From Gnetum montanum (lineage: Eukaryota; Streptophyta; Gnetopsida; Gnetales; Gnetaceae), in contig MNCI01015796.1 in assembly GCA_015680685.1 (NCBI GenBank), positions 468,034 to 532,033 on the forward strand: a stretch of DNA of 64,000 nucleotides, written 5' to 3'. The position numbers and the translations under genes are program-made. Below the pieces are notes generated by a model. It was given only the letters and a program-made list of their open reading frames with translations. It was not told the DNA's origin and did not search any database. Of this stretch, positions 23,075-36,295 are shown piece after piece (position 1 is the first letter of the stretch; every line of letters starts with the position of its first letter).

Positions 23075-25949
23075 GATGATGAAGAAGCTAAAATGGTCCT
23101 AGGCAGTGGAGGTTCCTAAGGCTTCAAAGGACCTAGTTGAGGTGGTTGTGGTTGACCTGCTTCAAGTGCACGTGGTGGTTGAGGTGATTTTTATTGATCT
23201 GTGATAGCTACAACTTCTAGTGGAAGACAAAAGGCATCTAACAGTGCCTTCATCTTCTCCTCCTTATCCCTGAGATCATGCATAGTCCACATAGCATCAC
23301 CAATGTGGATCAATGTGGGAACAGCCCAAGGATAAGGCATTTTTGGGAACAACTCCTTCATGTTGATAAGCCAAGTAGTGAAACGTATACATTTAACATC
23401 GAACACCTTTAGAGCATTCTACAACTCCTAGCAGTCATTCATCCTTTTGGCTAAGTTTTCAACAGTTGATCTCTAGTTAATGAATCGTGCCCTAACAACC
23501 TCGAGTTCATCATTAGCAAGCTCAAGCTTCTGCTTGGTCTCCTTATGAGTTTTGAACTCTACCTCATATAGCAAGTACTAGCTAGCCATTTGTTTCTCCA
23601 ATTCTAGCTATAGCCATCTGGTAGTTAGCATTGCTAGGTTTGCATAACAAATATTGACAAGCTCCATATACTCCATCATCTCCTCGATCTATAGCTCCTT
23701 CATGTAGATTTCCACTTTGTTGTAGTCATTGAGCCCATCAAAGATAGGATACCTTCCTTGAGCTGCTAGAAGGCCTCATTAACTTTTGCCTTTTCCATCT
23801 AGATGTGTTTTTCATTAAAGTCTTTCTGTAAACAGACTTGATCTTTGTAGTGATTTTTGACTCTATCAAATTTGATAGCCTTATTTTTCTAGGTGGCTAT
23901 CTCTATCGTATATTTTTGGTGAAGAGCTCGAACTTCCTCCATGGAGAGATTTCTATTTTTGGTTGCTAATCTCCTTAGTTTAGTGTTCACTCTACCAAGC
24001 CACTCCTATTGTTGATGGATGAAATCTACCTTCTACTACTTTTATCCATCAACATTCTGCAAGCTATGATTCTCTATAGTCAAAATTACATTCTCCGAGC
24101 AAGTCTAGTCCAACACCTTTTAAATATTATGCATTATGGTATTGGTTAAGTACTGATCAAAGGCTGATGTTTCCTTATCATCCTCAACCTTTTTGAGCTT
24201 TTTCTAAAGCTATTTGAAAGCTTCATCACGTGTCAATGCAAGGTTGAGAAATGCAAAATCAACAAAATGGGCTCTTAATTTAGCAACCTCCATAGCTAAG
24301 AATTGGTTTTGTGCTTGGGTTGTTTCAAGTTGCCCCTCTAATATAATGCACTTGCCCTTTGCTTCTAGTAACTCTGACTAGGTTACAATGATTATATCTA
24401 GAAAATTGAAGATATTTGGAATTAGTTGTCTAGTTTCCACCAATCGATCCAACAACTCCTCATGCTGGGCTACACTCAATCTACCGCTAACTATTCCTAT
24501 GAACATCTACACATCTCTAAGTATAGAAATATCTAGTATAGATGTTGTAGGATCATTTAATGCTTCAACAATTCTATCAACAACCATCTCTGCTATCGTC
24601 TCCTACCCATGGTGCTACATCACCAAGACAATTGCTCCCTCATCCTTTTCCAAACACATTCAAAAAGTAGTGGCATTCCCAAAGATTTCTAGGAATTATT
24701 GCTATTATGAGAGAGATACCATTACCTCAGGGGCATCATGATTTGATCTCATGGGTAGTTACATTCTTTGGACTAAGAAAATTGGTCCACATCCCTCCAT
24801 CTAATTGATGGTTTGAACCACTTCATTGAGGTGACTCATCATTGGATGATACATAGATGGGTCTCCACCAACCATGCCTATTCACTACACTTGCTCTTGC
24901 AAGAGCTGCTCTTAGATCTTACACATGTGCTCAATGGTAGCATGGGCCTCTAGTGTTGTTTCATGGATGGGTGGTGGACGTGGTGGTTGCTACTCCTCTT
25001 CCTTAGTCATGGTAGGGGTCTCACTTATCATTTTTTCCCAAGAGGCAACAAAAGCAATTATGTCATTAGCATAGTGGACTATCCTTGCCCTTTTGCATAG
25101 TTTTTGAATGAGTTATGGAAAGGGTAGGGCCTTCCTTCCATATTCATTTTCCATGAATCACTTCTCTATCTCCAAATAGATCAACTATGGAAGATTCATA
25201 GGGAACTTCCCACTCAGAGAGGCATATGCACAAGTGGATAAAGTAGTTACCTTGCTAGGTCTCATCTTCAGATTAAGGTGGTAGGTCACTATCTTAAAAT
25301 ATACGTGCTCCCCTAGTGTGAGTGCACCATACTTCTTATAGTCCAATCCATAACATCGATGGGTCCGCTTCTTCTTTGCCTCTAGGTCTACTTATGTGGA
25401 GATCTCTACCAAATTTATTCCAATATTAGGCAACTCAAGGACCTATTTAATGGCCTTCACCAAGTAGGACATCTGAATGTCCTTGATCTTCATAGTGGCT
25501 TCCACCTCCCTACTATTTCAGAAGAGATATGTCTCTCCCATGTACCATTCCCAACTAGAAGTGATAATTGGCCATATGGAAGAGTTCTATAACTACATCT
25601 TGACTTCTACTGGAGAATGTTCTAAATATGATCCAAAGTTCAATTCTTGGAAAACTGAACATTGGATGTCATAAGGCTTGATTCGATTAAGACAGGCTTG
25701 AGTCAATGTGACCTCAAGTCTTGGCACTAATCCTAGTGCCTTATCTCGATGGGTTTTTTTAGTTACTACCACTTATTTGGGAATTTGTCAAATAGATTTC
25801 ACTTTAGGCTCTAACCAAAGAGGTCCCATTGCATGAGTTTCTACTATCTATTCTAGGGCTTGTTCTTGCTGATCTCTTCTAGCTCTAGGTCATTTGTCCC
25901 TTGGTTGGGATGGTCCTCCTTCCTACAGGCATTTTGACCTAGGTGTCAT
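23075..25949 (-). pseudogene. Element B accessory ORF (coiled-coil protein), broken
   Basis: Located after integrase and before the 3' LTR, same strand as gag-pol. From ATG at 25949 (M-T-P-R-S-K) the translation aligns along its length with the accessory ORF of element C: shared blocks include G-E-T-Y-L-F-W at about 25540, V-Y-F-K-I-x-T-Y-H-L near 25265 and L-P-F-P-x-L-I-x-K-L-C near 25130. A long Glu/Lys/Leu-rich coiled-coil region follows, then a C-terminal tail with E-E-K-M-K-A-L-L (23406-23191) and Pro-rich end. Stops are frequent and at least one indel shifts the frame between 25949 and 23406. The position is that of env-like genes in Athila elements, but I see no signal peptide or membrane segment. 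Function unknown. Confidence 0.7.
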
Positions 25950-26384
25950 ATATAACCACAACATGACCAAGGATTAGCACTTAATATGTAACTTTGAAAT
26001 ATTTAGAATACCTTATCTCTTGGGGTAGTTACACTTGGTTAATTTTTGATTATGGTTAGTTTGATTATTTTAATATTATTTTATTATTACTTGATTAAAT
26101 AGGTTACCGAAGTGTGTTGGAAGGGTTTAACTCTCATTACTCAATATTTTAATATTATTGATTCATTAATCTCATGGGAGAGTTAGAGAATTTTTGAAAA
26201 ATTTGATCATTGAAAACCTAAGGTTTATGATTGCCACAACATAGAGTGTACCTTTAGAAGCTGTAGGACTAAATAATGGAGTAAATCAAACAAATGATTT
26301 AAAGTTATAGGCTCTAAAATGTTTTGAGCTATGAAAAATTGCAAAAACTGCCCTTATGTTTGAAGCACATAGCAAAACATTCCT

Positions 26385-26480
26385 AAGTGGTGGGTGCTCT
26401 ATATAGAATTTTTTCCATGCTTTGACTAGGCCTAGTTGAAGTGCTTAGCTATGTCAATTGGGCCTAGTTGACATGGCTAT
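26385..26480 (-). promoter_or_regulatory. Internal TATA-box module upstream of the element B accessory ORF
   Basis: On the minus strand TTCTATATAGAGCACCCACC (26410-26391) lies about 450 bp before the ORF start. It aligns with the internal TATA region of element C (CTATAAATAGGGACCCCCGC). Just upstream, 26474-26451 forms an imperfect 24-base palindrome with ATGTCAA/TTGACAT arms, and further GTCAA motifs follow; similar motifs fill the U3 of the B LTR. Promoter activity is inferred, not shown. Confidence 0.5.
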
Positions 26481-27999
26481 TGATCAAAGTTGACCAAGTT
26501 AAAATTTGAAAAAGACAAGGAGTTTTTGAGTATAAATGGAATCAAATGGAAGCCCAAGAAGCTAATAACAAAATGAGATGCATGAAGAGGGCTTGATGTT
26601 TCATAAAAGATGGAGATTAACTGGATAAATACCTTAAGGAGCACATAGTTGGATGTAACCAATGGGGAATGCAAAAGATTTGATTACCAAATTACCTAAG
26701 GATAAGGAACTTAACTAACCCAACTAATAGACATGCAATTGGGTCCTCCCCATAGCAAGCTTATGCTCTTTTTGCCCTTGCATAACCTGAACTAAAAAGT
26801 TTATGGATCCCACAATTGATTAATAGTTATGAAAAGTTAAGGACCATATCTAGAAGAATCCATTTAAGAATTTCAACATATCAAACTAAGAAATTAAGAA
26901 AAACATGAAAACTAGTAGTGAGGTGAATTATTGAAAGCATTGATGGATGTGAGAGGAAGTGGAATAGAATTCCTAATTGTGGTCACATGAAGTCCCTTAT
27001 GGATTTTATGGTTAAATGACCTAATAAAGTCCATCCTTAGTCCAAATCAAAACCAACCACTTTTAGTGACTTTGCATCACTACTCTAAGACTAGACCATT
27101 CCTTCAAAATACAAGAATGCTCTCATAGAGCAAACACCATTCCTTAGTTAAATGGGACCTTCAGGCATGGGTGACATATATTTCTCATAACCAATGCTTA
27201 TAGCCCATTATTTTGTCTAAAGGGTGTGCTTTAAATTCCCATCATTTTTTTTTTTGAATTTTTGGTTGAGAACCACACTATGTAAACACTTATTCAACTT
27301 CCTACTATTGATCAACATGAAACAGTAGGAAATCCATGAAAAACACTCATGTACTTAAGTGAGTAGATAGGCGCAAATAATATTGAGTCCCCTTGAAGAC
27401 ACATCCTTTTCAAACCTTTGAATCTTTCCCAAGTTTGAAAACTACCAAGGTCCCTTGTTAAAATTTAATGAAAAAGGGACCTCATATTTTTAAAACAAGG
27501 AAAACTATAGAGTTTGTGGATGCGTGCATGATGTGGGCTTACTACCTATTTTATGAAAAAAGAAACTTTGTCTTAGTCATCAATCATCAAAATTCAAAAA
27601 TAGAAACTAAACATTACCAATCAAAAACATTAAGTACAAACCACCATTGGCAAACAGCTACAACATCACTATGCCTTGTTGGCAACAAAGTAATTTTATT
27701 AGAAAAAAAAAGAAAATTCACACCAAAATAAAGGAAAATATAAAATAAATTGTAAAATATTCAAGAAAAATAGAACATACTAACGATGTTGTAAAATAAA
27801 AATTTTTAAAAATAACAAAAATTAAAACAAAAAGGTATAAAAATAAACTATAAAACAAAAAGGTGTAAAACAAAAAAGTAGAAAAACTGAAGAGCCATTT
27901 TAATGATTAGCATGGATGGCCATCTCCCCCATGACTGAATTGGAAGGAGGAGATCTAAAAAATTGAGCAAGGATGTCCATCAAAGGAGGCATTGATTTC
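26481..27999 (-). other. Element B noncoding region between integrase and internal promoter
   Basis: No supported frame on the element strand. It contains the block shared with A near 26780-26740 and a CATGGGGG motif at 27936-27926 immediately after the pol region, matching those of A, C and D. Plus-strand frames here are low-complexity. Confidence 0.55.
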
Positions 28000-29060
28000 A
28001 TTAGCTTACTTGGTCTCATGAAAAGGTTTAACTTGTTGCATGTTGACCAATTGTTTCTTATTTGAGCTCTTAGGTTTGTAGATCAACATGGCCCTAGAAG
28101 AAAAGATTTCATAAATGATATAAGATCTTTCTCAAAATTTTTGGAACTTAGTTCATTGAGGTAAATATTTAGAGTTCCAATAGAGGACCTTGTCTCCAAG
28201 TTTAAATTTGATTTTTTTATTCTAAGGTCATGGCATTATTTGCTAAATGCCTTGTGTACTTCATTCAATGATAGGGCTACCAATCTATTATCATCTAGCA
28301 CATTAAGATTGATCAATATTTCTTTCTATGCAATGCTAAGGTCAAGGTCAAGATCATAGGCTATTGAAAGTGTACAAAGCTTAGATTGGATAGGAAGAGT
28401 TTGTAATTTTCTGTATACTAGCTCATAGGGAGAGTAGCCTATAGGAAGTTTTCATGTGAAGCAATAGGCCCAAAGGGCATCATTCAGTTTTGTGCTCCAA
28501 TTTCTCCTATATTTGCTAATTGTTTAGGTTAAGATCTTAGTAATCTCCTTATTGGTAACCTCTCCTTAACCTTTGGCTTGGGGGTGGTAGGGTGTTGTTA
28601 GTTTATGTTCAACCCCTAAGCATTGCATGAGCTTGCGAAAAATAGAACCTATAAAATGAGTATTATTGTTAGAAATTAGTGCATGTGGCACTCAAAACCT
28701 ATTTACAACATTCTATTACGCAAATCATGTAGTAGTGAAAGATGTACAATCGATGATGGTTGTTGCTTTTGCCCATTTAGTATAATAGTCAACCATGACT
28801 ATTATGTATGCCTTTCCATTTGACATGGGCATGATGGAACCCGTGAAGTCCATGCCCTAAATGTTGAAGGGTTCTAGTGTTTGGATCCACTATTGAGGCC
28901 CCTCCATTCAAGCATTCATCCCACCATCTTGTTGACAGCATTCACAAGAGTAGATGAATTGCTAAGCATCCCTGAAGATTATTAGCTAGTAATACCTTGC
29001 CATCAAGATTTTAATGATCATGCATCTCCCTGTATAGTGCCCCCACAAGGACCCTCATGA
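28000..29060 (-). pseudogene. Element B integrase domain
   Basis: Inserts the cDNA into the host genome. The minus strand reads an N-terminal HHCC-type zinc region (H-E-G-P-C-G-G-H ... C-E-C-C) near 29070-28900, then a catalytic core with G-M-D-F-T-G (first Asp) near 28860, S-N-N-N-T-H-F where D-x-G-T-H-F is expected (second Asp now Asn), and T-P-Y-H-P-Q-A-K-G...E-V-T-N at 28598-28560 (catalytic Glu present). The core reads in nearly one frame with scattered stops. The C-terminal part continues to about 28000. Position and motifs match the Athila type. Inactive: catalytic Asp lost and stops present. Confidence 0.85.
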
Positions 29061-30880
29061 GCATCTTGAAGAACACATAGTTAAGCAGCATCAAGAACAC
29101 ACCAATGAACTAGGCCATGACTTACACCTTGTAAAGGTGACCATTAATCTCCATGAAGCATTTGGCTTGATGAAGAAACTATTATTTCTTATAAAAGTCC
29201 AGGTCTTATGGCATCTCCTGAGTGAGAAGATAAGTAAGGATGTCATTGTACCATTTTGTTTCAATGGGTACTTATTTATTTATTGCATTGGCAAAGAGAA
29301 GTTCATCAGGAAATTGATTAAAAAGTGGACTTTCCTCCTCTTTATTGTCCCATCATAATTGAGACAAGTAGTCAACAACCACATTCTTGATGCCCTTTCA
29401 ATCTACCATCATTAGATCTAACTCCTATAAGATCACTAGCCACCATATGACATGGGGGCTCACCATCAACTTGTTCATGAGAAAGTGAATGGCACTATGG
29501 TCCATGTGCACAAACACCTTGTACTCACACACATAGTGCCTAAATTTTTCCAAGGCATACACCACCACATCAACACTTTTTCTATTGTAGTGTAGTTGAT
29601 TTGTGTACCCACAATTCTTTCGCTTGCACAGTGGATGTAGTAAAGATGGTTTTGATCATCCAACTATATAAACATGGCTCCCAAGGCATAGTTTGATGCA
29701 TCCATCATGATGTGAAATAGTCTAGACTAGTTTGGTGCTTGTAGAATTGGAGTTTCTACAAGCTTCTCCCTAAGCTATTGGAATGCATTTTCACATTCCT
29801 TGGTTCATATGAATAGAGCATCTTTTTTTGTGAGCTCGACCAACAATTTAGCAATCTCAAAAAAATTCTCTATGAATTGTTCATAGTAGCTAGCGTGTCC
29901 AAGAAATGACCCAACATCTTTAATAGTTTTTGGTTGGTGGGTTATTCCTTAGATGATCCTAATATTTTTAGGGTCCACCTCGATCCCTTCTTGAGAAATT
30001 CTATGCCTAAGCACAATGCCTTCTGGGGTCATCAGATAACTTTTCTACCAATTGAGCCAAAGATTGATCTCCATGCATCTTTTAAGCACTAGCTCAAGGC
30101 ATTCTAGGGCTTGCTCAAATGTAGCACTATAGGTAGAGAAGTCATCCATGAATACTTCCACCCTACTACTAATCTACTACTAAAAAATGCTCAATACCAA
30201 GCATTGGAAAGCTACAGGGGCATTGCATAGACCAAGGACATCTTACAATATGTAAAAGTCTCCTAGGGACTTGTGTGTGTTGTTTTGACCTAATCCTCAG
30301 ACATGATCTAAATTTGGTTATAGCCACCATAATTATCTAGAAAGTTATAATAGAAATGCCCAGAAATAATGTCTGACACCTAGTCCACAAATGGAAATGG
30401 GAAATGATCTTTGAATGTCTTCATCTTCAACAACCTAAAACCAATACAGACCCACCACTTTCCACCTTTATTTGGCATAATTACAAGTGGCCTAACCCTC
30501 TTACTATCCACAATTAGATAGATGAACCTTGCGTTGACAAGTTATTCAATTTCCTCTTAGAAAATCTACTTCAATTTAGATTTCAACCACCGCTATGGTT
30601 GCCTCTTTGGCTTCATGGTCAAATCAATATAGATGTGATGCTGAAATATTCCAAGATCAATCCCTATGAGTTCAAGGTATGACCAAACAAAGGCTATTGG
30701 CCATTTCTTAACCACTTTGAATAGCATCCTTTTCTACTCATGAGCAAGTTGGCATTGAACATTACCATCTTGTCATTTTTTAGAAATGCATATTTCATGC
30801 CAGTAGGTAGAGTTTTCAACTCTAAGGACTTCTATTTAAAATTGTTAGGGATTTCCAATTCTCCCCAATTGGTATCATCA
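29061..30880 (-). pseudogene. Element B reverse transcriptase and RNase H
   Basis: Copies the element RNA into DNA. The minus strand starts with L-P-T-G-M-K-Y-A-F-L-K-N near 30810, homologous to the segment at 63680 in element E. It then shows G-G-K-W-W-V-C-I-G-F-R...K-D-H-F-P-F-P-F near 30470-30370, the catalytic box F-M-D-D-F-S at 30152-30135, and the palm/thumb continuation. RNase H follows with N-Y-T-T-I-E-K near 29600. Several stops and at least one frameshift (inside the T-E-K-E block) are present. The two catalytic Asp of the RT box are intact. The F-M-D-D-F-S form is typical of Athila/Tat branch RT. Confidence 0.88.
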
Positions 30881-30899
30881 GGTTCATGATTAGAGACTT

Positions 30900-32199
30900 G
30901 GTGATGAACTTGCCCTAGTTCATCCATGCCTTCAACATAAGCACAAGTTAGGATCTCAATATGTTCCATGCAAAGTATGCTACTTTCAGAATTAGTTATC
31001 AGTCACTCGGTACCCTCCTATTTTGTGGTTGTTGTGTATAGGCACTTTTGGATTTTAGATTCATCTGCACACTATCTACATGCTGTGATTGGTGTGCTTT
31101 TAATAGACCAAAGTTTCTACACATAGTTGCACCTAGTATTACTATACATGATGCATGGAACTCTCTTCTTCTCGACCTTTCTAAATGCATTTTCCTTGAA
31201 AATCCCTAGGGAAATATCTCTAATGTCCATTTATGCATCAATAGTGCTCAACCAAGCCCTTCCCATAATGATTGGGAAGTCCCCCTTATAATTGTCAACC
31301 TTGATTACTAGAAAATTAGTAGGATATGACCACCCACAGATAGTGATCTATCAATTCTAAATGGATGTTGCTCTTATTGAGAGGAGATAAGTTTTAGGCT
31401 TGGTACATTAAAATTAGGTTAACACTAAAACTTGAATTAAGAAGAGCCTTGCATGGCTAATTTCTATCAATCTACAAATAGATGAGAGGATTGCTAAGAT
31501 TAGCCCATTTTTTGGAAAGGTTGCCAACCTTGATTTAATCAATACAGCATGGATTAACATGACTATGTAGATCTTTGGAGGCATTTGGTTTGAAGGTATC
31601 TCGAAAGAAATGGATATAGAGGATGAAGGAGACACACAGTGAATAGCTACATGAGTCGATGAGGACTTTGTAGGGCTATTGGTTTGAAAGTATGGTCTTT
31701 TATAGAATCTAGTTTTTAAACCACTTGACTAAGGAACCAGTTGTAAGTTAACAGACTTAGTAGTGTTACATTGCTACAGCTATGCAAGAATTTCACCCTG
31801 CATGGATGGAGCAAGCTGTAAGTAAGTGAAGGATGGAGGGACATGTGCTAAAGGATGACGAGGATGATAAGGATATGGGGATTCCCCTCTAGGAGATGAA
31901 GAATGAGTTCTATAGTACTCTGAAGGGTAGTAGTAATGCTGAAAGGAAGCATGACTAGAAGAATCACAAGGAGACATGGGTCGCTAAGCATAGTATCCAT
32001 ATGGATCAGGTTGTCTATAAAGGTACTACTGCCTTGATGGTGGTATCCCCCAAGACTATGGATGCTTCCACTGATGGTACTACTCATACTATTATGGTGA
32101 AGATCCACTTGGATAATAAGCTTGTTGTTACTGGTGGAAATGCCTTGGATTTCATTGAGGATAAGGCAACCTTCTAGGTGCTTGCCTTAATTCTAGTCT
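30900..32199 (-). pseudogene. Element B protease region
   Basis: Aspartic protease that cuts the polyprotein. On the minus strand L-S-N-P-L-I-Y-L leads to the active-site loop at 31438-31430, which now reads N-S-S instead of D-S-G; each change fits a G-to-A transition, so catalysis is lost. The segment upstream (32199-31560) is Pro/Ser/Tyr-rich linker as in the same region of A. The C-terminal part, with P-I-I-M-G-R-A, is visible near 31270. Frames are mixed and stops common. Confidence 0.75.
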
Positions 32200-34015
32200 A
32201 GGATTCAAAGCATACACCCTAGATTCCTATAAGTGTGACACAATAGGGCAACATCCCTTGCGATGTTCATATTGGCAAATGTTAGATCCACTATCATCAT
32301 CTGATTCTAACTCCACAACTTCTTCTACTACAATAGCTTTGCCCTTATCCCTTTGGTAGGCATGTTTAGCTTCCCTTCTTCTACTACAGTCATGATCACT
32401 ACCTTGTTCATTAGATTCTTTTATAATTTTTAAAGGAGTTTGAAATTTTTCATTCAAATATTTCCACATTTTGTTTAAGTTAGTTGAAATTTTAGACACA
32501 AATTTTTGAATTGGTAAGGTTTTTAACTACACCACTTTATCAAGTGGTGTCTCATCCTTACTATCATAAAATTGGACCTCCCTTTTTCTAATGGAAGGAT
32601 TCCAGTTATACTTCTCAGTACTTTCCTATTTTCTTAACTCACCTTATTCTTTTGCAACCTATTCAATCAACCTTTGAATCTGATGGACTCTTAGTTTTGA
32701 TAGTCTTCCTTAGGCATAGATCCTAAGAGTTTTTCTTGTTCCTGATTGAAGCCCATCTATGACATGGCAAAGCTACTCCTATTAAGAATAACCATAGCCA
32801 ATACGTCTATGTAAAAGGGAATAATACCTACCCATGGCTACATCCAAGGATTTATGTATTTCTTATCACTAACCTTGGATTTTCTTTCTCAAATTGGACA
32901 CTCTAAAGTACGTTTGATATTTTTCATTGAACAGCTCAAGTATCATACTCCATTTGCAAATTGATTCTGACTCCAAGAAGCAGTGCCAAATTTCTACTTC
33001 TTTTATGAGCATCCTGGGAAACAACTTGAGTTTCTGCAAGTCATTTTTGATATTCTACAAGGCACAAGCATTATGAAAGGCTTGGAGATGGGTCTACAAA
33101 TCCAAGTTATATCCCCCCTCAAATTTGAAAATATTGTTCATATCCAAGCTCTTGATTCTACTATCTTTCACATGCCTGGTTGGAATTATAACTAATGTTT
33201 AGCATACTTCGAGTTGCTAGCAAAGGCTCATCATCATCATAATCTTAATGACACCTCTAATGTCCTCTACTACTCCTTCATTCATGGTGGATTCTATGAT
33301 CATTGTTCCGCCATTCACCTCCATCATGGTTTCATCCTCTACGATGTCAATCAGATTCAAAGGAGGAAAAAGAAGATGTAGATTAAAATGGTAAATAGGA
33401 AGAAGGACTATCACCACCACAGCATCTACCACCTCCTCTCCACTTGTCACAACCACAATCATCCAATTTATCATCCTTACAACGCTTGCCAAAGCCCCTA
33501 CCTTGACTCCCACTTCTACCTAAACTTGGATTATTGATAGTGAACTCTAAGTTTAGGTTCAAACCCCCTTTACCAGAGTGAAGGAAAGGAGAATCTTCAT
33601 GTTGAGAACCCCTTGAGGGAGGGTCCTCTTTATCATTTTGATTTAGTAGGAACAAGAGGTTAGTGAACTGTCTCCCCTTCGTAGCTTCATGATGCTTCCT
33701 CTAGTGTTAATCTCTTTTGTGTTGTGGTTCAATGGGATGATAATCCCAATAGTCATGGTCCTACACAACATATTCATCATGAAGATCCTGGATGCCCAAC
33801 CTTTTAACAGTTTGGAGTAGCATCCCAAGAACAGATCAGTCAAGAGGTAACACAACGTTGCCCTCCATATCTCTCCACCATAGTTGTTCATCCTGATGTA
33901 GGATGAAGGTGAAATCAAGTAAAAACTCATCTAGATTAGTGCATACCACTTTGAATTCTCAGGGCACTAGCGGTTTAGATTTATCATGCTTATGGAAAAA
34001 AGACAATTTGGATTA
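32200..34015 (-). pseudogene. gag: Element B gag relic
   Basis: Structural protein of the particle. The minus strand begins near 34015 with sequence like the A Gag start and contains D-F-T-F-I-L-H-Q-D-E at about 33920, identical to A. A basic region with Gly/Ser/Arg follows near 33500, the capsid core lies near 33070-32650 and the zinc knuckle (S-N-I-C-Q-Y-E-H-R-K-G-C) near 32280. The first zinc-binding Cys is replaced by Ser. Multiple frameshifts and stops. Confidence 0.75.
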
Positions 34016-34147
34016 AAAGAAAAATTCAGTGTCCTATAATTATAATTATAATTTTTATTTTTCAAATGATTATGACTTTAAGGTTCATTCCAATGATCTC
34101 AAATAATATTTACTAAGTCCTAGATAGTGCACATATCAAACTACAAG

Positions 34148-34165
34148 TCCCTAGTAATGGTTCCA
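34148..34165 (-). promoter_or_regulatory. Element B primer binding site, decayed tRNA-Asp type
   Basis: TGGAACCATTACTAGGGA on the minus strand. Most differences from the tRNA-Asp complement are transitions. It lies one base from the 5' LTR. Confidence 0.75.
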
Positions 34166-34166
34166 A

Positions 34167-35058
34167 TGATGAGTAGCGAGTAGATCCTATGTTCAACTAT
34201 CCAATTACTAAGTGTTCATGCATGATCTAGATGAATTTCATGGACTTATAGCATTCTAAGTACACTAGTCTCTAGGAAGTAAAACTAACCATTACAATCA
34301 TTTTCTTTCCAATTACACTTGTGAAATGCAAAGGTATGGTTAAGTGCAACTAAGGCATATGATTTTTTTCATTTTTATGTTTTATGTTCTAAGTCACCTA
34401 AGAATAAAGAATAAAGGATTAAACATATTTAATTGCTAATTTAATCTAACTAGTTAATATTTAACTAATCCTATCATGAGCATTTGTTTCCACTTGTCAT
34501 GCACATCCTGAACACGTTTAATGCTATTGGGTTACCAAATGTTGTTATGTGTTACTAGGATTACCAAGTGCCAAGCATATGCTCAAAGTGGTCGTAATTA
34601 TGTGCTTAATTAATTACTATTTAATTTATTTTAATCTAGCTTAATTTAGCTTAATTAATTACTTAATTACTTAAAACATTATAGGAAATTACTTAAAATA
34701 TTAAATTCATAAAGGGAATAATTAATCTATTTCAAAGTGCTACAAGGTTTATCATAAACCTTGTCTTTATTGCCACACACACTACCGTGCGTAGGTATAA
34801 CAGTGCTCAAATAAAGATCTATACACTCTTTGACTTCTACTACGAGCACTTAGAAAAATATTCTAACTTTCAAACAAAAAAACTACAAGAGCTCCACGAC
34901 AACTATGAGACTTATTACCATAAGTGTGGCTGGTGAGCAGTTATTGATAAGCAAAAATAAACATTGCGTCAATGGGGCCACATTAATGCATCAAATCCCA
35001 CATCAACGCAATCGCGTCAACAAGGCCTCATTGACATAACCCTCGACATGACTCATCA
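34167..35058 (-). repeat. Element B 5' LTR
   Basis: Same ends and order of blocks as 21971-22842. The TATA box seen in the 3' copy is mutated here (TTATTGATAA near 34941). Confidence 0.9.
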
Positions 35059-36295
35059 CTCACTTATGCTTGTATTTAATTATTTTGGTTCTCTAATCAT
35101 TTTTCATTCCTTTAACCCCCTCTTTCCTAGATCTTGATTCATGAAATTAGTCATACAATTTGATTTCCATAATCATGGATATTGCAGAAGGTAAGATTAT
35201 AATGTTTCAATTGTCTTGTTCTTATTATGCCTTGTTTGATTAAACCTTGACATTTCAAACATATGTTTATCTTTATTTGTGACCCTAAAGACCATTGGAG
35301 ATAAGTTGAATATATAAGAAGTTGAAAATTATAAATTTTCTTATATTGAAGTATGTGAATCTCCTATGTTAATGTAGGATAGTTAGCTCCCCTACAATAG
35401 CATACCCTTCCCACTTTAGTAAACCACTCTAAGTAGGAATGCCCTCCAATTCATATCTCATGCATTTTCTCTTTCCATTCTTTATTTTCCTTATCTTTGA
35501 TGCCACAAACAAGTAAAAATCTATTGGATTTTTTCCATGATGTTGGATTTTGTGATTTTTTTTAAACACATTTCTTCTTAGTCCTTCTTGTCCTTGGTGT
35601 TATTAGCATGGTTTAAGCTTGGTATCTTGTAACTTAGCCATGGGGAAGAGGCATTAATTTGAGTACATATCTAATAAACATGGTAGTTATTTAAATATTT
35701 CTACCTTTCTCTTTACATACTCATTCCTAGTAGTATTTTATAGTTGTCAGGATGTTTCTCTAATATTCCCAAGGGTTATGTTTATTATTTTTTCCATGCA
35801 TATTTTTTACAATGATAGTATAATGCCTAGGAAAATCACCTGATTTTTATCATCTTCCAAAGCTCACCATGTTAGGATGATTATAGTCCAAACTCTCTAC
35901 ATTAAGAAGGGAGAAGGTTGAAAAATCTTAATCCTTTATCTATGTACAAATGCATAAATCACTAATTCTTCAGGAGAAGGAGAAAGAACAACCTAGATCA
36001 CTAGATCATGAATAAGTTCTAGAAACACCTTCATCCAAAAGCAGATTAGGAGGTAGATCATTATGTTCTTGATCACCAGGTCGAGCTTAGCCAAAAACTA
36101 TCTAACAAGTTATAGAGGAGTTGATAGGCAATGATTTAGAAACTAGTGATGTTCAAGAGTATGTGGATGTGAATGATGTATGGTAATAACCAATCCATGA
36201 AAAAAAATATCATCAATTTTCTAATCATAATTAACTTGAGCTTAAGAAGTTACTATAGCAAAAATATTTCTATGAATGTGTCATCTAATTCTTTA
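35059..36295. other. Element F interior right of B; no gene recognised
   Basis: AT-rich, no supported frame. By position it should contain the leader of the F accessory ORF. I could not identify a clear TATA-linked repeat module like those of B and C. Confidence 0.4.

Larger units (their letters stand above)
21971..35058 (-). mobile_element. Element B: full-length Athila-like retrotransposon with pol and accessory ORF
   Basis: Two LTRs of 872 and 892 bp bound a minus-strand interior with, in order, primer site, gag, protease, reverse transcriptase, RNase H, integrase, noncoding DNA, an internal promoter-like module, an accessory ORF, polypurine tract and 3' LTR. It is the only element in the window with a complete pol, so it shows the autonomous architecture. 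All frames are broken. Flanks are TTCAT (21966-21970) and CTCAC (35059-35063), which agree at three of five positions and differ by transitions, so may be an eroded duplication. It is inserted in the interior of F. Confidence 0.88.
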
